From positions 1-64,000 of the forward strand of contig CATLGV010000017.1 in the NCBI GenBank assembly GCA_949948735.1: 64,000 bases of DNA, in the 5' to 3' direction. A program made the translations under genes and the position numbers. The notes under the pieces were generated by a model. It was not told where the DNA came from and made no database searches. It saw nothing but the letters and a program-made list of their open reading frames with translations. This DNA is from an uncultured Lachnospiraceae bacterium. Its GTDB lineage: Bacteria; Bacillota; Clostridia; Lachnospirales; Lachnospiraceae. This document shows, piece by piece, positions 43,770 through 52,583 of this stretch (position 1 is its first letter; every line of letters starts with the position of its first letter).

Positions 43770-44213
43770 TTACTCCCTTGCCAGCACCTTGACGTTATGC
43801 ACGCCCTTCTGCCGTTCCATCCCGAGTATCATATCCGACACGTCTCCCGTCGTATCCAAAATCTGGATACTCAGGGAAAGCGCTGCAATCCCGTTGATGG
43901 GGATTGTCTGGTGTATCGTGAGAATATTCGCGCCAAATTCCGCCACAATCCGCAGCACATCCGACAAAAGCCCCGGCTCGTCATCAATCCGGCAGGACAG
44001 CGTCAGCGTCGTCCCCTGCGTCGAATCATGGAAGGGAAAAATATCTTCCTTATACTTATAGTAAGAGCTCCTGCTGATACCGACCTTATCGGCCGCCTCC
44101 TGCACCGAAGCGGCCCTGCGCGTTTCCAGCAGGCGGTTGACCTCCACCACCTTCAGCAACACCTCGGGCAGGGCTTTCTTTTTCACCACAAAATAAGCTG
44201 TTTCCTTTTCCAT
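43770..44213 (-). CDS. ACT-domain protein (UPF0735/PheB-like)
   Basis: A 147-residue protein that starts MEKETAYFVVKKKALPEVLLK, contains a short helix-turn-helix-like segment (SVQEAADKVGISRSSYYKYKEDIFPF) and ends in an ACT domain (about 70-147; TLTLSCRIDDEPGLLSDVLRIVAE). This family often sits beside homoserine dehydrogenase in Clostridia and probably binds an amino acid to regulate the operon. The start at 44213 is taken because upstream codons (to 44306) overlap the promoter. Confidence 0.85.
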   Translation of the reverse strand: MEKETAYFVVKKKALPEVLLKVVEVNRLLETRRAASVQEAADKVGISRSSYYKYKEDIFPFHDSTQGTTLTLSCRIDDEPGLLSDVLRIVAEFGANILTIHQTIPINGIAALSLSIQILDTTGDVSDMILGMERQKGVHNVKVLARE

Positions 44214-44257
44214 CCGAATGTTTCTCCACCAAGCACATTTGTGCGTCACTGCAATAC

Positions 44258-44286
44258 ATACTATCACAGCGCGAAAAAAAATGCAA
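44258..44286 (-). promoter_or_regulatory. Promoter of the ACT-hom-aspartokinase operon
   Basis: TTGCAT (44281-44286), 17-bp spacer with a run of T, and TAGTAT (44258-44263) lie 45 bp upstream of the ACT gene start, just after the GH3 stop. The T-run next to a weak GCA/TGC stem might also help to end GH3 transcription. Confidence 0.7.
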
Positions 44287-44298
44287 CCCCATGCGCCG

Positions 44299-46722
44299 CT
44301 AGTCAATCTTCAGAATCAGCTCCAGCACCCGCCTTGCGCAGATTTCCATGTCCCCGCGCGTGATAATTCCCTTCTGCAGCGCCTCCATCAATCGCTCCGG
44401 GAAGCCGGTCGCCATCTTGACGTCATTGCCCGCCTTGACTTCCTTGTAGTGCTCGCCGTTCGTCCACCAGTCCGTCGTCACCACGCCGTCAAAGCCCCAC
44501 TCTCCGCGGAGAATGTCCTCCAGAAGCTCCCGGTTCTCCGAAGCCCTGCGGCCATTCACAATATTATAAGCGGACATAATCGCCCATGGCTTTGCTTCCT
44601 TTACGATGATTTCAAACGCTCTCAGATAAATCTCGCGCACCGCGCGCTCGGACGCCCGCGAATCGCTGTTCTTGCGGTTCGTCTCCTTGTTGTTCAGCGC
44701 AAAATGCTTTACCGTGGCCGCGACATGGTTGCTCTGAATCCCGCGCACCATCGCCGCCGCAAGCTTTCCTGTCAGGAGCGGATCCTCAGAATAATACTCA
44801 AAGTTCCTGCCGCAGAGCGGGCTTCTGTGGATATTGACCGCAGGCGTAAGCCACGCGGCGATGTTGTTCTCCTTGACCTCCGCACCGCCGGCTTCCCCGA
44901 CCTGCTCCACAAGCGCCTCGTTCCACGAGCACGCAAGCTGCGTCGCGCACGGCCACGCGGTTGTATACACGCTGCATTCCGGTAAAATACGGAGCCCTGC
45001 GGGGCCGTCCGCCGTCATCACATTGGGCACGCCGTACTCCGGCAGGTTTCCCCAGCCAAAGGTATTGGCAACGCCGGTATTGGGCTGTCCGCCCAGCAGA
45101 TTGGCAAGATCCTCATCCGAAAGCTGCGCCATAAATTCATCCAGCGTAAGCTTCCCTTCCACAACCTCCCGCAGAAAATGATGCTGCTGCGCAGGCGTAT
45201 TGTTCCACAGATGATACCGTTTCCCTGCCCGTGGCGCGGGCGTAAAGCCATCCGTCTCCTCCACGGAAAGCGGCACAAGCTCGTTGGCGTCTGTCTGGAC
45301 AGGCGCCGTAATGGGCAGCTCCTCATAGCTTCCGTCTGCCAGCAGCCTTTTCCCGAGGCTTGTCGGCGCGCACCTTTTCGCAAGCTGCAGCACGACCGTA
45401 TCCTCCTGCTGCTCATAGCAGTATGGCAGCTCCACCGTATCGCGCACCGATACCCCGACGAAGAACCGGTATGCGCCCTTTTCCAGAACATAGGCAGATT
45501 CTCTTATTTTCCCCAGATCATCATAGGAGGCCATATCACTGATGCGCCATGACAGCACGATGCTCTGGCTCTCGCCCGCCTGCAAAAGCCTCGTCTTTTG
45601 GAAGGCCGCAAGCTGCCTTGCAGGCTTGCCAAGCGCTCCCTGCGGCGCGCCAAAATACGCCTGCACCACCTCTTTGCCCGCTATTTTCCCGATATTCGTC
45701 ACGATGACGGGCACATAAATGCTGCCGTTTTCCTCATAGGCCGCGCCTGCGTTCAGCGAAAAATCCGTATAGGAAAGTCCGAAGCCAAACGGATAGTTTA
45801 CCTTTCGGCATGCGCCGGGAATTGTCTCAAAATAGCGGTAGCCTACATAAATATCCTCCGTATAATCGACAAAACGCTCGGACTCATGGAAGGTGGCGGT
45901 AGACGGATAATCCGTCAATTCCTTTGCAAAGGTATCTACCAGCTTGCCGCTCGGATTCCCCTCTCCCATCAGAAGCTCCGCCGCCGCAAGGCCGCCCTCG
46001 ATACCGCCCTGCCATGCCATCAGCACAGCCTGTATCCGCTCGTTGTCGTGGAACCAGCCAGAGTCCACCATCCCGCCGACGTTCATCACGACAATGACCT
46101 TCGCAAAGCTCGCCGTCACTGCGTCCACCATCGCCCGCTCCGCATGCGTCAGGTTGAAGTCGCCGTCCTCAAAAATTTCCGCGGAGCGTCTGGCCATCTC
46201 CTCCTCGCTGGCGCAGAGATTTTTATTCTCCGTATCCACAATGCTCTTCCTGTCCCAGCCCTCGCCGGAGAAACGGCAAATCGCAATGACCGCGGTGTCC
46301 GTATACGCCGCCGCCTTCTTTAACAGGTCACCCGGGACCTCCGGTTCTATCGTCATCCCCGGCGCCCTGCCCGCCTGGTACTGCGCCTTTACATTGTCGC
46401 GGTAAAACGACGACAGCTCCTCAAACACGCTGACTTTGTCCTTCAACAGACCAAAGCCCTCGTACAGATTCCACGCGTAGGAAACGGTCACCTCCCCGCT
46501 TCCGCCGCCGCCCCGCACATAGTCGAAGCTTGCCTTGCCAAACAGGGCGATTTTGCTCCCTTTTGCAAGCGGCAGCACATTCCGCTCGTTCTTGAGCAGC
46601 ACCATGCCCTCCTTGGCCGCCTCCTTTGAGAGTGCGATATGCTTTTTCGATGCGGTTACCTTTTCGCCGTTTTCCCCCAGCGGAAGATTGGGTTGATACA
46701 TCACGCGTGTCCATTTTTGCAT
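44299..46722 (-). CDS. Domain-swapped GH3 beta-glucosidase
   Basis: An 807-residue cytoplasmic glycoside hydrolase family 3 enzyme with its domains in reverse order. The alpha/beta sandwich comes first (about 30-270; KEGMVLLKNERNVLPL, GEGWDRKS), then a fibronectin III-like domain (about 310-420), then the TIM barrel (about 520-807; NVMTADGPAGLRI, SEDPLLTGKLAAAMVRGIQS, TVKHFALNN, nucleophile Asp751 in GVVTTDWW). Most GH3 enzymes begin with the barrel; this inverted layout is known from rumen and gut Clostridia. No signal peptide is present, so it acts on imported oligosaccharides. AAAGGAGGG precedes ATG 46722. Confidence 0.92.
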   Translation of the reverse strand: MQKWTRVMYQPNLPLGENGEKVTASKKHIALSKEAAKEGMVLLKNERNVLPLAKGSKIALFGKASFDYVRGGGGSGEVTVSYAWNLYEGFGLLKDKVSVFEELSSFYRDNVKAQYQAGRAPGMTIEPEVPGDLLKKAAAYTDTAVIAICRFSGEGWDRKSIVDTENKNLCASEEEMARRSAEIFEDGDFNLTHAERAMVDAVTASFAKVIVVMNVGGMVDSGWFHDNERIQAVLMAWQGGIEGGLAAAELLMGEGNPSGKLVDTFAKELTDYPSTATFHESERFVDYTEDIYVGYRYFETIPGACRKVNYPFGFGLSYTDFSLNAGAAYEENGSIYVPVIVTNIGKIAGKEVVQAYFGAPQGALGKPARQLAAFQKTRLLQAGESQSIVLSWRISDMASYDDLGKIRESAYVLEKGAYRFFVGVSVRDTVELPYCYEQQEDTVVLQLAKRCAPTSLGKRLLADGSYEELPITAPVQTDANELVPLSVEETDGFTPAPRAGKRYHLWNNTPAQQHHFLREVVEGKLTLDEFMAQLSDEDLANLLGGQPNTGVANTFGWGNLPEYGVPNVMTADGPAGLRILPECSVYTTAWPCATQLACSWNEALVEQVGEAGGAEVKENNIAAWLTPAVNIHRSPLCGRNFEYYSEDPLLTGKLAAAMVRGIQSNHVAATVKHFALNNKETNRKNSDSRASERAVREIYLRAFEIIVKEAKPWAIMSAYNIVNGRRASENRELLEDILRGEWGFDGVVTTDWWTNGEHYKEVKAGNDVKMATGFPERLMEALQKGIITRGDMEICARRVLELILKID

Positions 46723-46756
46723 TTGCAGTCCCTCCTTTTATACAAGATTACGAGTC

Positions 46757-46820
46757 CCTCCATCGAGCGTACCCTTCTTTGAGCGTACTCTTCATTGAGC
46801 GTACCTTCGATTGAGGGTAT
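46757..46820 (-). repeat. Four 16-bp tandem repeats in the GH3 leader
   Basis: Read on the minus strand, four contiguous 16-bp units follow the pattern RTACSCTCRAWSRAGR (for example GTACGCTCAAAGAAGG). They fill the stretch from the -10 hexamer to about 34 bp before the GH3 start, so most would be transcribed. They might be an operator array for a repressor or a repeated RNA element. Confidence 0.8.
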
Positions 46821-46847
46821 TGTACCTGAAATACCGGAACAAAACAA
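46819..46847 (-). promoter_or_regulatory. Promoter of the GH3 gene
   Basis: TTGTTT (46842-46847), 17-bp spacer and TACAAT (46819-46824) on the minus strand. Transcription would start near 46812, inside the 16-bp repeat array. It lies immediately after the stop of the glycan-locus gene at 46856. Confidence 0.65.
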
Positions 46848-46855
46848 CCCCCTAA

Positions 46856-49096
46856 TCAAAGCAATTTTTTCTCAATCAGCATTTTTATTTTGCTGGAGCT
46901 GGTGCTCTCCGTATAGGGGAAGAACACCATATCGGAACCGTTCTCCCGCAGGAACTCCTGATTGGCGAGCCAGGCCGGCCTGTCCGCGTAGTCGCTCCCC
47001 GAGAACTGGCAGTCGAAACGGTACAGCCTGTACGCCTCCCTGGTATCGTTATACCGCAGCGGTATCCCGACCGCCTCATCCACATAACGGCAGGAGCGCA
47101 CCAGCTCCAGCCGCTCCTCAAACGGCACAAACGGCTCGACCTTTTTGAACGCCCGCACCCCCTCGTCTGTCACCACCCCCACAATCAGGTAGTCGCACTG
47201 CTCCTTCGCGCGCTTAAACATGTTCAGATGCCCTACGTGGAACAGGTCGAACACGCCGGAAATATAGCCGGTGCGGTACTTCTTCGGCGTCCCGCGGCCG
47301 TCAGGCGCCGCCGCGCGCTGCCCGGCCCTTCTCTCGTAGCCGATGTTGGCGTCATATATGCTGTAGCCTGCCACGCCGAGGCTCTCCAGCTGATCCACTA
47401 CGGATATATAGTTTTTGATGCAGATAATCACCTTGCACTCGTCCGGCTTTAATTCGTTAAAAATCGCGGGGGACTGTATCGTCACGCCGTTTATTGTTTC
47501 TCCCCAGCGCTCCTTCTTATTGTCGACAACCGCGTAAACAGGGTAGTCTTCCTGGTACAGGTCCAGAAACCGTTTCGCGAAATTCCCTGACCCGAATAGT
47601 ATCAGCTTTTTTCTATCCGCGTCCTTAAATATATCGATAAAAATCCGCCTGTACTCCGCCTCGGAATAATTGATTCGCTGCCGGTTGGAATGGATAACGC
47701 CGCTGTCAGGACGGTGCTTCCCGTAGTATTCCGACAGCGCCTGGCTGTTCAAAAGCTTCCCCAGAAAATCATACTCCATCCCGCGCCAGTGCTCCGTCCT
47801 GCCCGAAAGATTATATCTGTCAAACAGCTCCTCAATCGGGATTATTTTGTTCAGGCCCGGATCCCCGCAGTAAAATGTCGTGATCATCCGTGTTATTACC
47901 GCGTTTGCGGGATAGTTCTCCTCACAGAATTCCTGGTCGTAAAACACAAATTCCCCGTCTGTGTAAAAGCTGTTTAACGGCACCATGTCCAGATAGCCCC
48001 TGCGCAGGAGGGCCCCCTCCCCGTCGCCTGCATCCTCCCTGACAATGTCGGAGGACTGCAGAATCAGATCCCGGAAGCGGTCCATCTCCCGCAGGAAGGC
48101 CTCCTTGTCCGTCTTTATCAGGCGTTTCAGATACAGCTGCGCGACCTCGCCCTCCATGTAAGGCATGACATACGCGTCATTTTCCATCCGTGCGTCCACG
48201 ACGCAAATGCCGTGCGCCGCCAGGTCGCGCCCGTGCGCTGTGAGCCGCTCCAGCCGCTCCCTGCCCTCCGGATACGCCGCGCGCTTCTCCACAATGCCGG
48301 AAGGGCGCAGTATCGTAAAAAGCGCCTTTTCCCTTCCCCTGTCCATCGAACAGGTCACATGGTCCACGTCCGCCAGCGCGCCGCTTATCGTGCATTCTAT
48401 CAAATAGCCATCCGCCATCCGGTGGAGCATGCCGTTCTCCGCCAGGTCGTTGTACAGCAGCCTTTCGTCCAGAAACGCCGACTGCGGGTGGTTGAAAAAG
48501 GGGATAAGGCGGTTTGAAAGGTCTTCATTGGGCAGAAAGTCCTCCGCGTATATCAGCGACGGATTTTTTAAATCGGGAAAAACGGAATAGAAACGGTACC
48601 GCTCCCACCCCGCGGCCGCAAGCAGCGCCCTTAATTCCGCCATGTCATAGCTTCTGCCCTTAAATGTATCCTCCTTTTTGGCGTATGCCCTTTTATAGCC
48701 TTCTATGCCGTCAAAGCATCTGCCGGTATAGGGATCCTTATCCCCGCAGAAATACCGGACACCCATCCGGTTGTTCATGCCGAGCAGCAGCGTGCCCCCG
48801 CTTTTTAAGAGCCTGTAAAACAGCGTCAAAAAAAGCGCGGGATCCTCCTGCTCCTCCAGCGCCTCTATGCAGACAATGTAGTCATAAGTCCTGTCGTTTT
48901 CCCGCTGCCGCTCCTCCTCTGACAGCTGTTCCAAAGAAGCGCAGACCACTTTAAGCCCCTTCTCCGAGAGGAGCTGTGCCGGCGGGGAAGCCATGTCTCC
49001 TATATAGAGCGCATTCCCGCCTTCCTGAAAGTCATACCACTGCAGAAGCCCCTTCTGTATTCCGTTTATCAGTTCCTGTGCCTGTTCCTGTTCCAC
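46856..49096 (-). CDS. Methyltransferase-Rossmann-cytidylyltransferase fusion
   Basis: A 746-residue multidomain protein. Residues about 1-190 resemble a SAM-dependent methyltransferase (YIGDMASPPAQLL, LLKSGGTLLLGMNNRMG). Residues about 190-470 are a middle region of unclear fold (QEFCEENYPANAVITRM). Residues 492-590 are a Rossmann-like module (KKLILFGSGNFAKRFL ... AVVDNKKERWGETINGV). Residues 608-746 are a TagD/GCT-type cytidylyltransferase with GVFDLFHVGHL (HVGH at 620-623) and a terminal STSSSKI motif, which should make a CDP-activated alcohol or phosphate. The start is GTG 49096 with GGAGGACAAAG upstream. It is the last gene of the glycan locus. Confidence 0.8.
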   Translation of the reverse strand: MEQEQAQELINGIQKGLLQWYDFQEGGNALYIGDMASPPAQLLSEKGLKVVCASLEQLSEEERQRENDRTYDYIVCIEALEEQEDPALFLTLFYRLLKSGGTLLLGMNNRMGVRYFCGDKDPYTGRCFDGIEGYKRAYAKKEDTFKGRSYDMAELRALLAAAGWERYRFYSVFPDLKNPSLIYAEDFLPNEDLSNRLIPFFNHPQSAFLDERLLYNDLAENGMLHRMADGYLIECTISGALADVDHVTCSMDRGREKALFTILRPSGIVEKRAAYPEGRERLERLTAHGRDLAAHGICVVDARMENDAYVMPYMEGEVAQLYLKRLIKTDKEAFLREMDRFRDLILQSSDIVREDAGDGEGALLRRGYLDMVPLNSFYTDGEFVFYDQEFCEENYPANAVITRMITTFYCGDPGLNKIIPIEELFDRYNLSGRTEHWRGMEYDFLGKLLNSQALSEYYGKHRPDSGVIHSNRQRINYSEAEYRRIFIDIFKDADRKKLILFGSGNFAKRFLDLYQEDYPVYAVVDNKKERWGETINGVTIQSPAIFNELKPDECKVIICIKNYISVVDQLESLGVAGYSIYDANIGYERRAGQRAAAPDGRGTPKKYRTGYISGVFDLFHVGHLNMFKRAKEQCDYLIVGVVTDEGVRAFKKVEPFVPFEERLELVRSCRYVDEAVGIPLRYNDTREAYRLYRFDCQFSGSDYADRPAWLANQEFLRENGSDMVFFPYTESTSSSKIKMLIEKKLL

Positions 49097-49136
49097 CTTT
49101 GTCCTCCGTTCCGCACCGCTGTTTTGCTGCGGTCTT

Positions 49137-50435
49137 TTAATCCGCTTTTTTTGCCGACGCTGTTATAATATTGGGAAACCGCAGTCGTTTTAAGGTGTCA
49201 AGCATGGCGGTAAATGCCGTCGTTTTCTCCTTTACCGCCAGTATGACCAGACTTTCATCTTTGTCGCCGGTGCATTCCGATATTTCACGCACTGCTTCCC
49301 CCTGACATTCCGTATGCGCGCCGTCAGACTCTGTCACTGCGACCCTCATCGTCTGCGCGTCCGACTTTACGTTCTTTACCCGGCAGGCAATCCGCTCCCC
49401 GTATCTGCCCGCGCCATATATGATAATGTTCCTGTATCCCGAGAGTACCGCTCCTGTTATTTCCGTAAAGCCGATCAGATGCTTCTCAGCATAAGCCTCC
49501 GGATTTTTTATAATGGAGCGCTGCCGTTCTGTCATATAGTCATAGCAGGCCTCCCCCTGCCCCTCGTAAAAGCGGCGCTCCTCCTCCATTGTCTTTGCAA
49601 ACGCCGGCTTCAACGCAAGCTCAACCCGCTCCAGCGTCCCTATATAGGCAAGCATGCGCCAGTGAAAGCAGATGCGGTACAGCTCCCTGTCAATATCCGC
49701 CTGCGCAGACATAAGCGCCCGGATATAGTCAAACTCGTTTTTCATGGCGTATACCTTTTTCGTATCATGTACCGAGGAGAGCATGTTATCCTGCCTGTAA
49801 TTGTAAAAGGCCCTGTCCAGAAACAACACCCGCCGCGCCCAGAAAAAGGTCTGGAACCAAAAGCCGTTATCCTGATACGAAGCCCCCGGCGTCTCATTGT
49901 ACCGGATATGGTTCTGAATCAGCAGCGCTCTCCTGTACAGCGCGTTCCAGGTGAATTTTTCCGCCAGATACGCTTTTTTCTCCTCATTGGGGTTTATCAC
50001 CCTGTTATACATCCCGCGGCTGCCGGTCAGCGCACAGTACTGCTTCCTGACCGTACCGTCCGCATTATCCCACACTGCATAGAAGTCCGTTTTTACAAGA
50101 TCCGCGTCATGCGACCGGGCCGCGTCATACAATACCTGATACATATCGCAGGCAATCGTATCGTCGCTCTCAACAATGCCGATATACCTGCCGCGCGCCG
50201 CGCGCACCGCAGCGTTCATCGTGTGCCCGTAGCCGGTGTTTTCTTTATGTATGACCCGAATCCTTTTATCCCGGAGGGCATATGCATCCAGAAGCGCCCC
50301 CGATTTATCCGTAGATCCGTCGTCCATGCAAATAACCTCAAAATCCGTGAATGTCTGCGCCAGAATGCTGTCCAGACAGGCGCCGAGATATTTTTCAACA
50401 TTGTACACCGGAACAAGAATCGATATTTCCGCCAT
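49137..50435 (-). CDS. GT2 glycosyltransferase with C-terminal Rossmann module
   Basis: A 432-residue family 2 glycosyltransferase: ISILVPVYNVEKYLGACLDSIL (residues 3-24), nucleotide-binding MDDGSTDKSG, NTGYGHTMNAAVRAARGRYIGIVESDD with the DxD-like acidic pair. A separate C-terminal domain (about 334-432) starts YRNIIIYGAGRYGER, the IYGxG pattern shared by many proteins of this locus. It should add a sugar to a surface glycan on the cytoplasmic face. ATG 50435 has GGAGGATACGCT upstream; the longer frame to 50477 overlaps the neighbour. Confidence 0.88.
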   Translation of the reverse strand: MAEISILVPVYNVEKYLGACLDSILAQTFTDFEVICMDDGSTDKSGALLDAYALRDKRIRVIHKENTGYGHTMNAAVRAARGRYIGIVESDDTIACDMYQVLYDAARSHDADLVKTDFYAVWDNADGTVRKQYCALTGSRGMYNRVINPNEEKKAYLAEKFTWNALYRRALLIQNHIRYNETPGASYQDNGFWFQTFFWARRVLFLDRAFYNYRQDNMLSSVHDTKKVYAMKNEFDYIRALMSAQADIDRELYRICFHWRMLAYIGTLERVELALKPAFAKTMEEERRFYEGQGEACYDYMTERQRSIIKNPEAYAEKHLIGFTEITGAVLSGYRNIIIYGAGRYGERIACRVKNVKSDAQTMRVAVTESDGAHTECQGEAVREISECTGDKDESLVILAVKEKTTAFTAMLDTLKRLRFPNIITASAKKAD

Positions 50436-50454
50436 AGCGTATCCTCCTCCACTG

Positions 50455-52038
50455 TTATTCCCGCAGGCACCCGTCAATAACCTCCGACAGGGATATGACA
50501 GGGATGTGCGTCCTGCTCTCTAATTTCCGCCTTACGGAATCAAATTCATGTACCGGCGTAACAACAATGCAGTCCGCATCCGGTATCGCTTCGTCCGGCG
50601 TAATAACGGGAAAGTCATTGTGCTTGTCCGCAGCCATTTTGTCGATAGCGCATACAATGCGGATACCGCGCCTGCTCACATCCTCTATCAAATGCTTCGC
50701 CATTTTCCCCATGCCGTACAAAACAACCGTCGTAATATTGTGCGCTTCAAAATACTGTCCGGCCGAGCCGCCCCGCTCATGCAGCGTCATCCACTTCTCC
50801 AATAATCTGTAATACAAGACATACATCCTGAGAGAGCTGTTGATATTCTTATCCTGTATCCGCTCAAACGCCTCCCGGTCAATCTCCCTGCCCTCACCGG
50901 CAAAAATGTCGTCAATCCATACGGCGCCTGCCGCCTCCGGCTGAAAGCGCCGCAGGACAGTTTCCGCCGCCTCCGCCAGCCTGTTTCTCAATTTATCATC
51001 CCTGAGCAGGCGCACAATTTCCACTGCGAACGCTTCTTCCTCCGGTGAAAGCTCCTCCATATCGCGCTCTTCCATATACGGCGTTATTATGCCGCATTTT
51101 CCTGTTAAAGGGTACGCCTCGTTCTTCTCTCCATAAGGAATTCCCAGCGCCTCACGGATACCGCCGGGACAATCGCAGGATACCACCGGAACGCCCGCGC
51201 TCAGCGCCTCGAGCACAGAGCAGGGCATTGCCTCGCATCGCGACGTCATGGCAAATACCTTTGCCCGCGCGAGATAGTCCCGGACATTCTTTACCGTTCC
51301 CGGCATCTCCACGTCCTCCTCCAGGCCAAGCTGCCGCACAAGGGCCTCCAGCCCGGATCTTAATTCCCCGTCCCCCAGTATTATCAGCTTACTGTCCGGA
51401 CAAAGCGCCTTCACCCGCCTAAATGCCCGAAGCAGATGCCATTGCCTTTTGTCGCTGTGCATTCGCCCCACGGTGATGACAACATTCTCTTTATGCCGGT
51501 TTTCTTCTGCCTGCATTCTGTGGACAGGGTTATAGACGGTTCTTGTAATGTTGTTCTTGTCCCCGTAATGCGACAGCCAGTCTCTTCTGCAGAATTCCGA
51601 CGGAAAGGTGACGACATCCGCATACTGGTACAGCTCACGAAAGGTTTCCTCCGCCCAATATATGGATTTCTCGGTTTTTGCATATATGGAATTGACGCCG
51701 TGCGTCGTAAGGATAATTTTTTCCCGCTTTTTGGACAGAATGTTGAAATAGTTCGCCTGCTGCATAAAGCTGACTGCAATATCAATCCGGTATCTCTCCT
51801 TCAATCTGCCAAGCTCATTTACCTTGCACCAGACGGGATTCCCAGGCGCTGCCACACTGCCGGCCGCTACCCGAAAGTCAACAAGCGTTCCTTCATATTC
51901 ATACCCGATCCCTGCGGATAAATCGGTAAAGATAAATACCGGAAAGCCTCTGCCGGAAAATATCCGGCTCAGATCCGCCGCACACCGTTCTGCCCCGCCG
52001 CCCTGCAATGTTTCGATTATCAACGCAATATTGTGCAT
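50455..52038 (-). CDS. GT4 glycosyltransferase with C-terminal IYGMG module
   Basis: A 527-residue protein. Residues 1-about 375 are a GT-B glycosyltransferase of family 4 (IIETLQGGGAERCAADLS, VGRMHSDKRQWHLLRAFR, TSRCEAMPCSVLEALSAGVPVVSCDCPGG with the conserved E-x7-E). Residues about 409-527 are a separate domain, YYRLLEKWMTLHERGGS then VVLYGMGKMAKHL and VTPVHEFDSVRRKLE, homologous to the C-terminus of the AsnB-like protein (53833-55914) and to the small protein at 52098-52583. ATG 52038 has GGAGGCTGT upstream. Confidence 0.88.
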   Translation of the reverse strand: MHNIALIIETLQGGGAERCAADLSRIFSGRGFPVFIFTDLSAGIGYEYEGTLVDFRVAAGSVAAPGNPVWCKVNELGRLKERYRIDIAVSFMQQANYFNILSKKREKIILTTHGVNSIYAKTEKSIYWAEETFRELYQYADVVTFPSEFCRRDWLSHYGDKNNITRTVYNPVHRMQAEENRHKENVVITVGRMHSDKRQWHLLRAFRRVKALCPDSKLIILGDGELRSGLEALVRQLGLEEDVEMPGTVKNVRDYLARAKVFAMTSRCEAMPCSVLEALSAGVPVVSCDCPGGIREALGIPYGEKNEAYPLTGKCGIITPYMEERDMEELSPEEEAFAVEIVRLLRDDKLRNRLAEAAETVLRRFQPEAAGAVWIDDIFAGEGREIDREAFERIQDKNINSSLRMYVLYYRLLEKWMTLHERGGSAGQYFEAHNITTVVLYGMGKMAKHLIEDVSRRGIRIVCAIDKMAADKHNDFPVITPDEAIPDADCIVVTPVHEFDSVRRKLESRTHIPVISLSEVIDGCLRE

Positions 52039-52097
52039 ACAGCCTCCATACTGCCGCATTATATCCTGGCGGCTACATTTATGACAAATATGTCATT

Positions 52098-52583
52098 TTA
52101 CACGTCTTCTGTCAGCTCGTCTATTACCTCCAGGATGGACAACACCGGACAGGATACCTTTTCCTTCAAGGTGCTGCAGATATCCTCATATTCCATGACG
52201 GGTGTCACAAGAACCGCATCCACCGGCGGCAGCTTGCTTTCGGGCGCGTATACGTCGATGTCCATTGTCAGATACGCGCCTCCTCTGTCAATTGCATATG
52301 CCACTGCTGTTGAAGCGTTTCGCAGTTCCCACGTCAAATGCTTTCCGATGTCGCCCAGGCCGTATATTGCAACAGTATGGAAACCATGCCGTTCCATATA
52401 ATCCGATACAGACTTATTCTCCTCCCGCAGCTTCATCCATTTATGCATCAGCTTATAATACACCGACATTTTATCGCCGCCGTTTTTATTGCCGGTCCTT
52501 TTTTCTCTCAACAGCTTAACCGCTAACACAATAACCCCTGTCCCTAAAAGGACGCTCCATATTTCAGATATTCTTTTTTTCAT
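52098..52583 (-). CDS. Membrane-anchored stand-alone IYGxG module
   Basis: A 161-residue protein made of one N-terminal membrane helix (about 8-26), a basic linker and the 120-residue module (42-161) seen at the ends of the neighbouring GT4 and AsnB-like proteins: YYKLMHKWMKLREEN, VAIYGLGDIGKHLTWELRN, YAIDRGG, VDAVLVTPVMEYEDI and PVLSILEVI. No known catalytic domain. It may tether or regulate a membrane complex of the glycan enzymes. It overlaps the upstream GT4 stop by 4 bp (ATGA). No function is assigned. Confidence 0.8.
   Translation of the reverse strand: MKKRISEIWSVLLGTGVIVLAVKLLREKRTGNKNGGDKMSVYYKLMHKWMKLREENKSVSDYMERHGFHTVAIYGLGDIGKHLTWELRNASTAVAYAIDRGGAYLTMDIDVYAPESKLPPVDAVLVTPVMEYEDICSTLKEKVSCPVLSILEVIDELTEDV

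Noticed and set aside
42188..43792. Plus-strand 534-residue ORF opposite homoserine dehydrogenase
   Set aside because: Antisense frame with no recognisable domain; opposite strand carries motif-complete aspartokinase and homoserine dehydrogenase.
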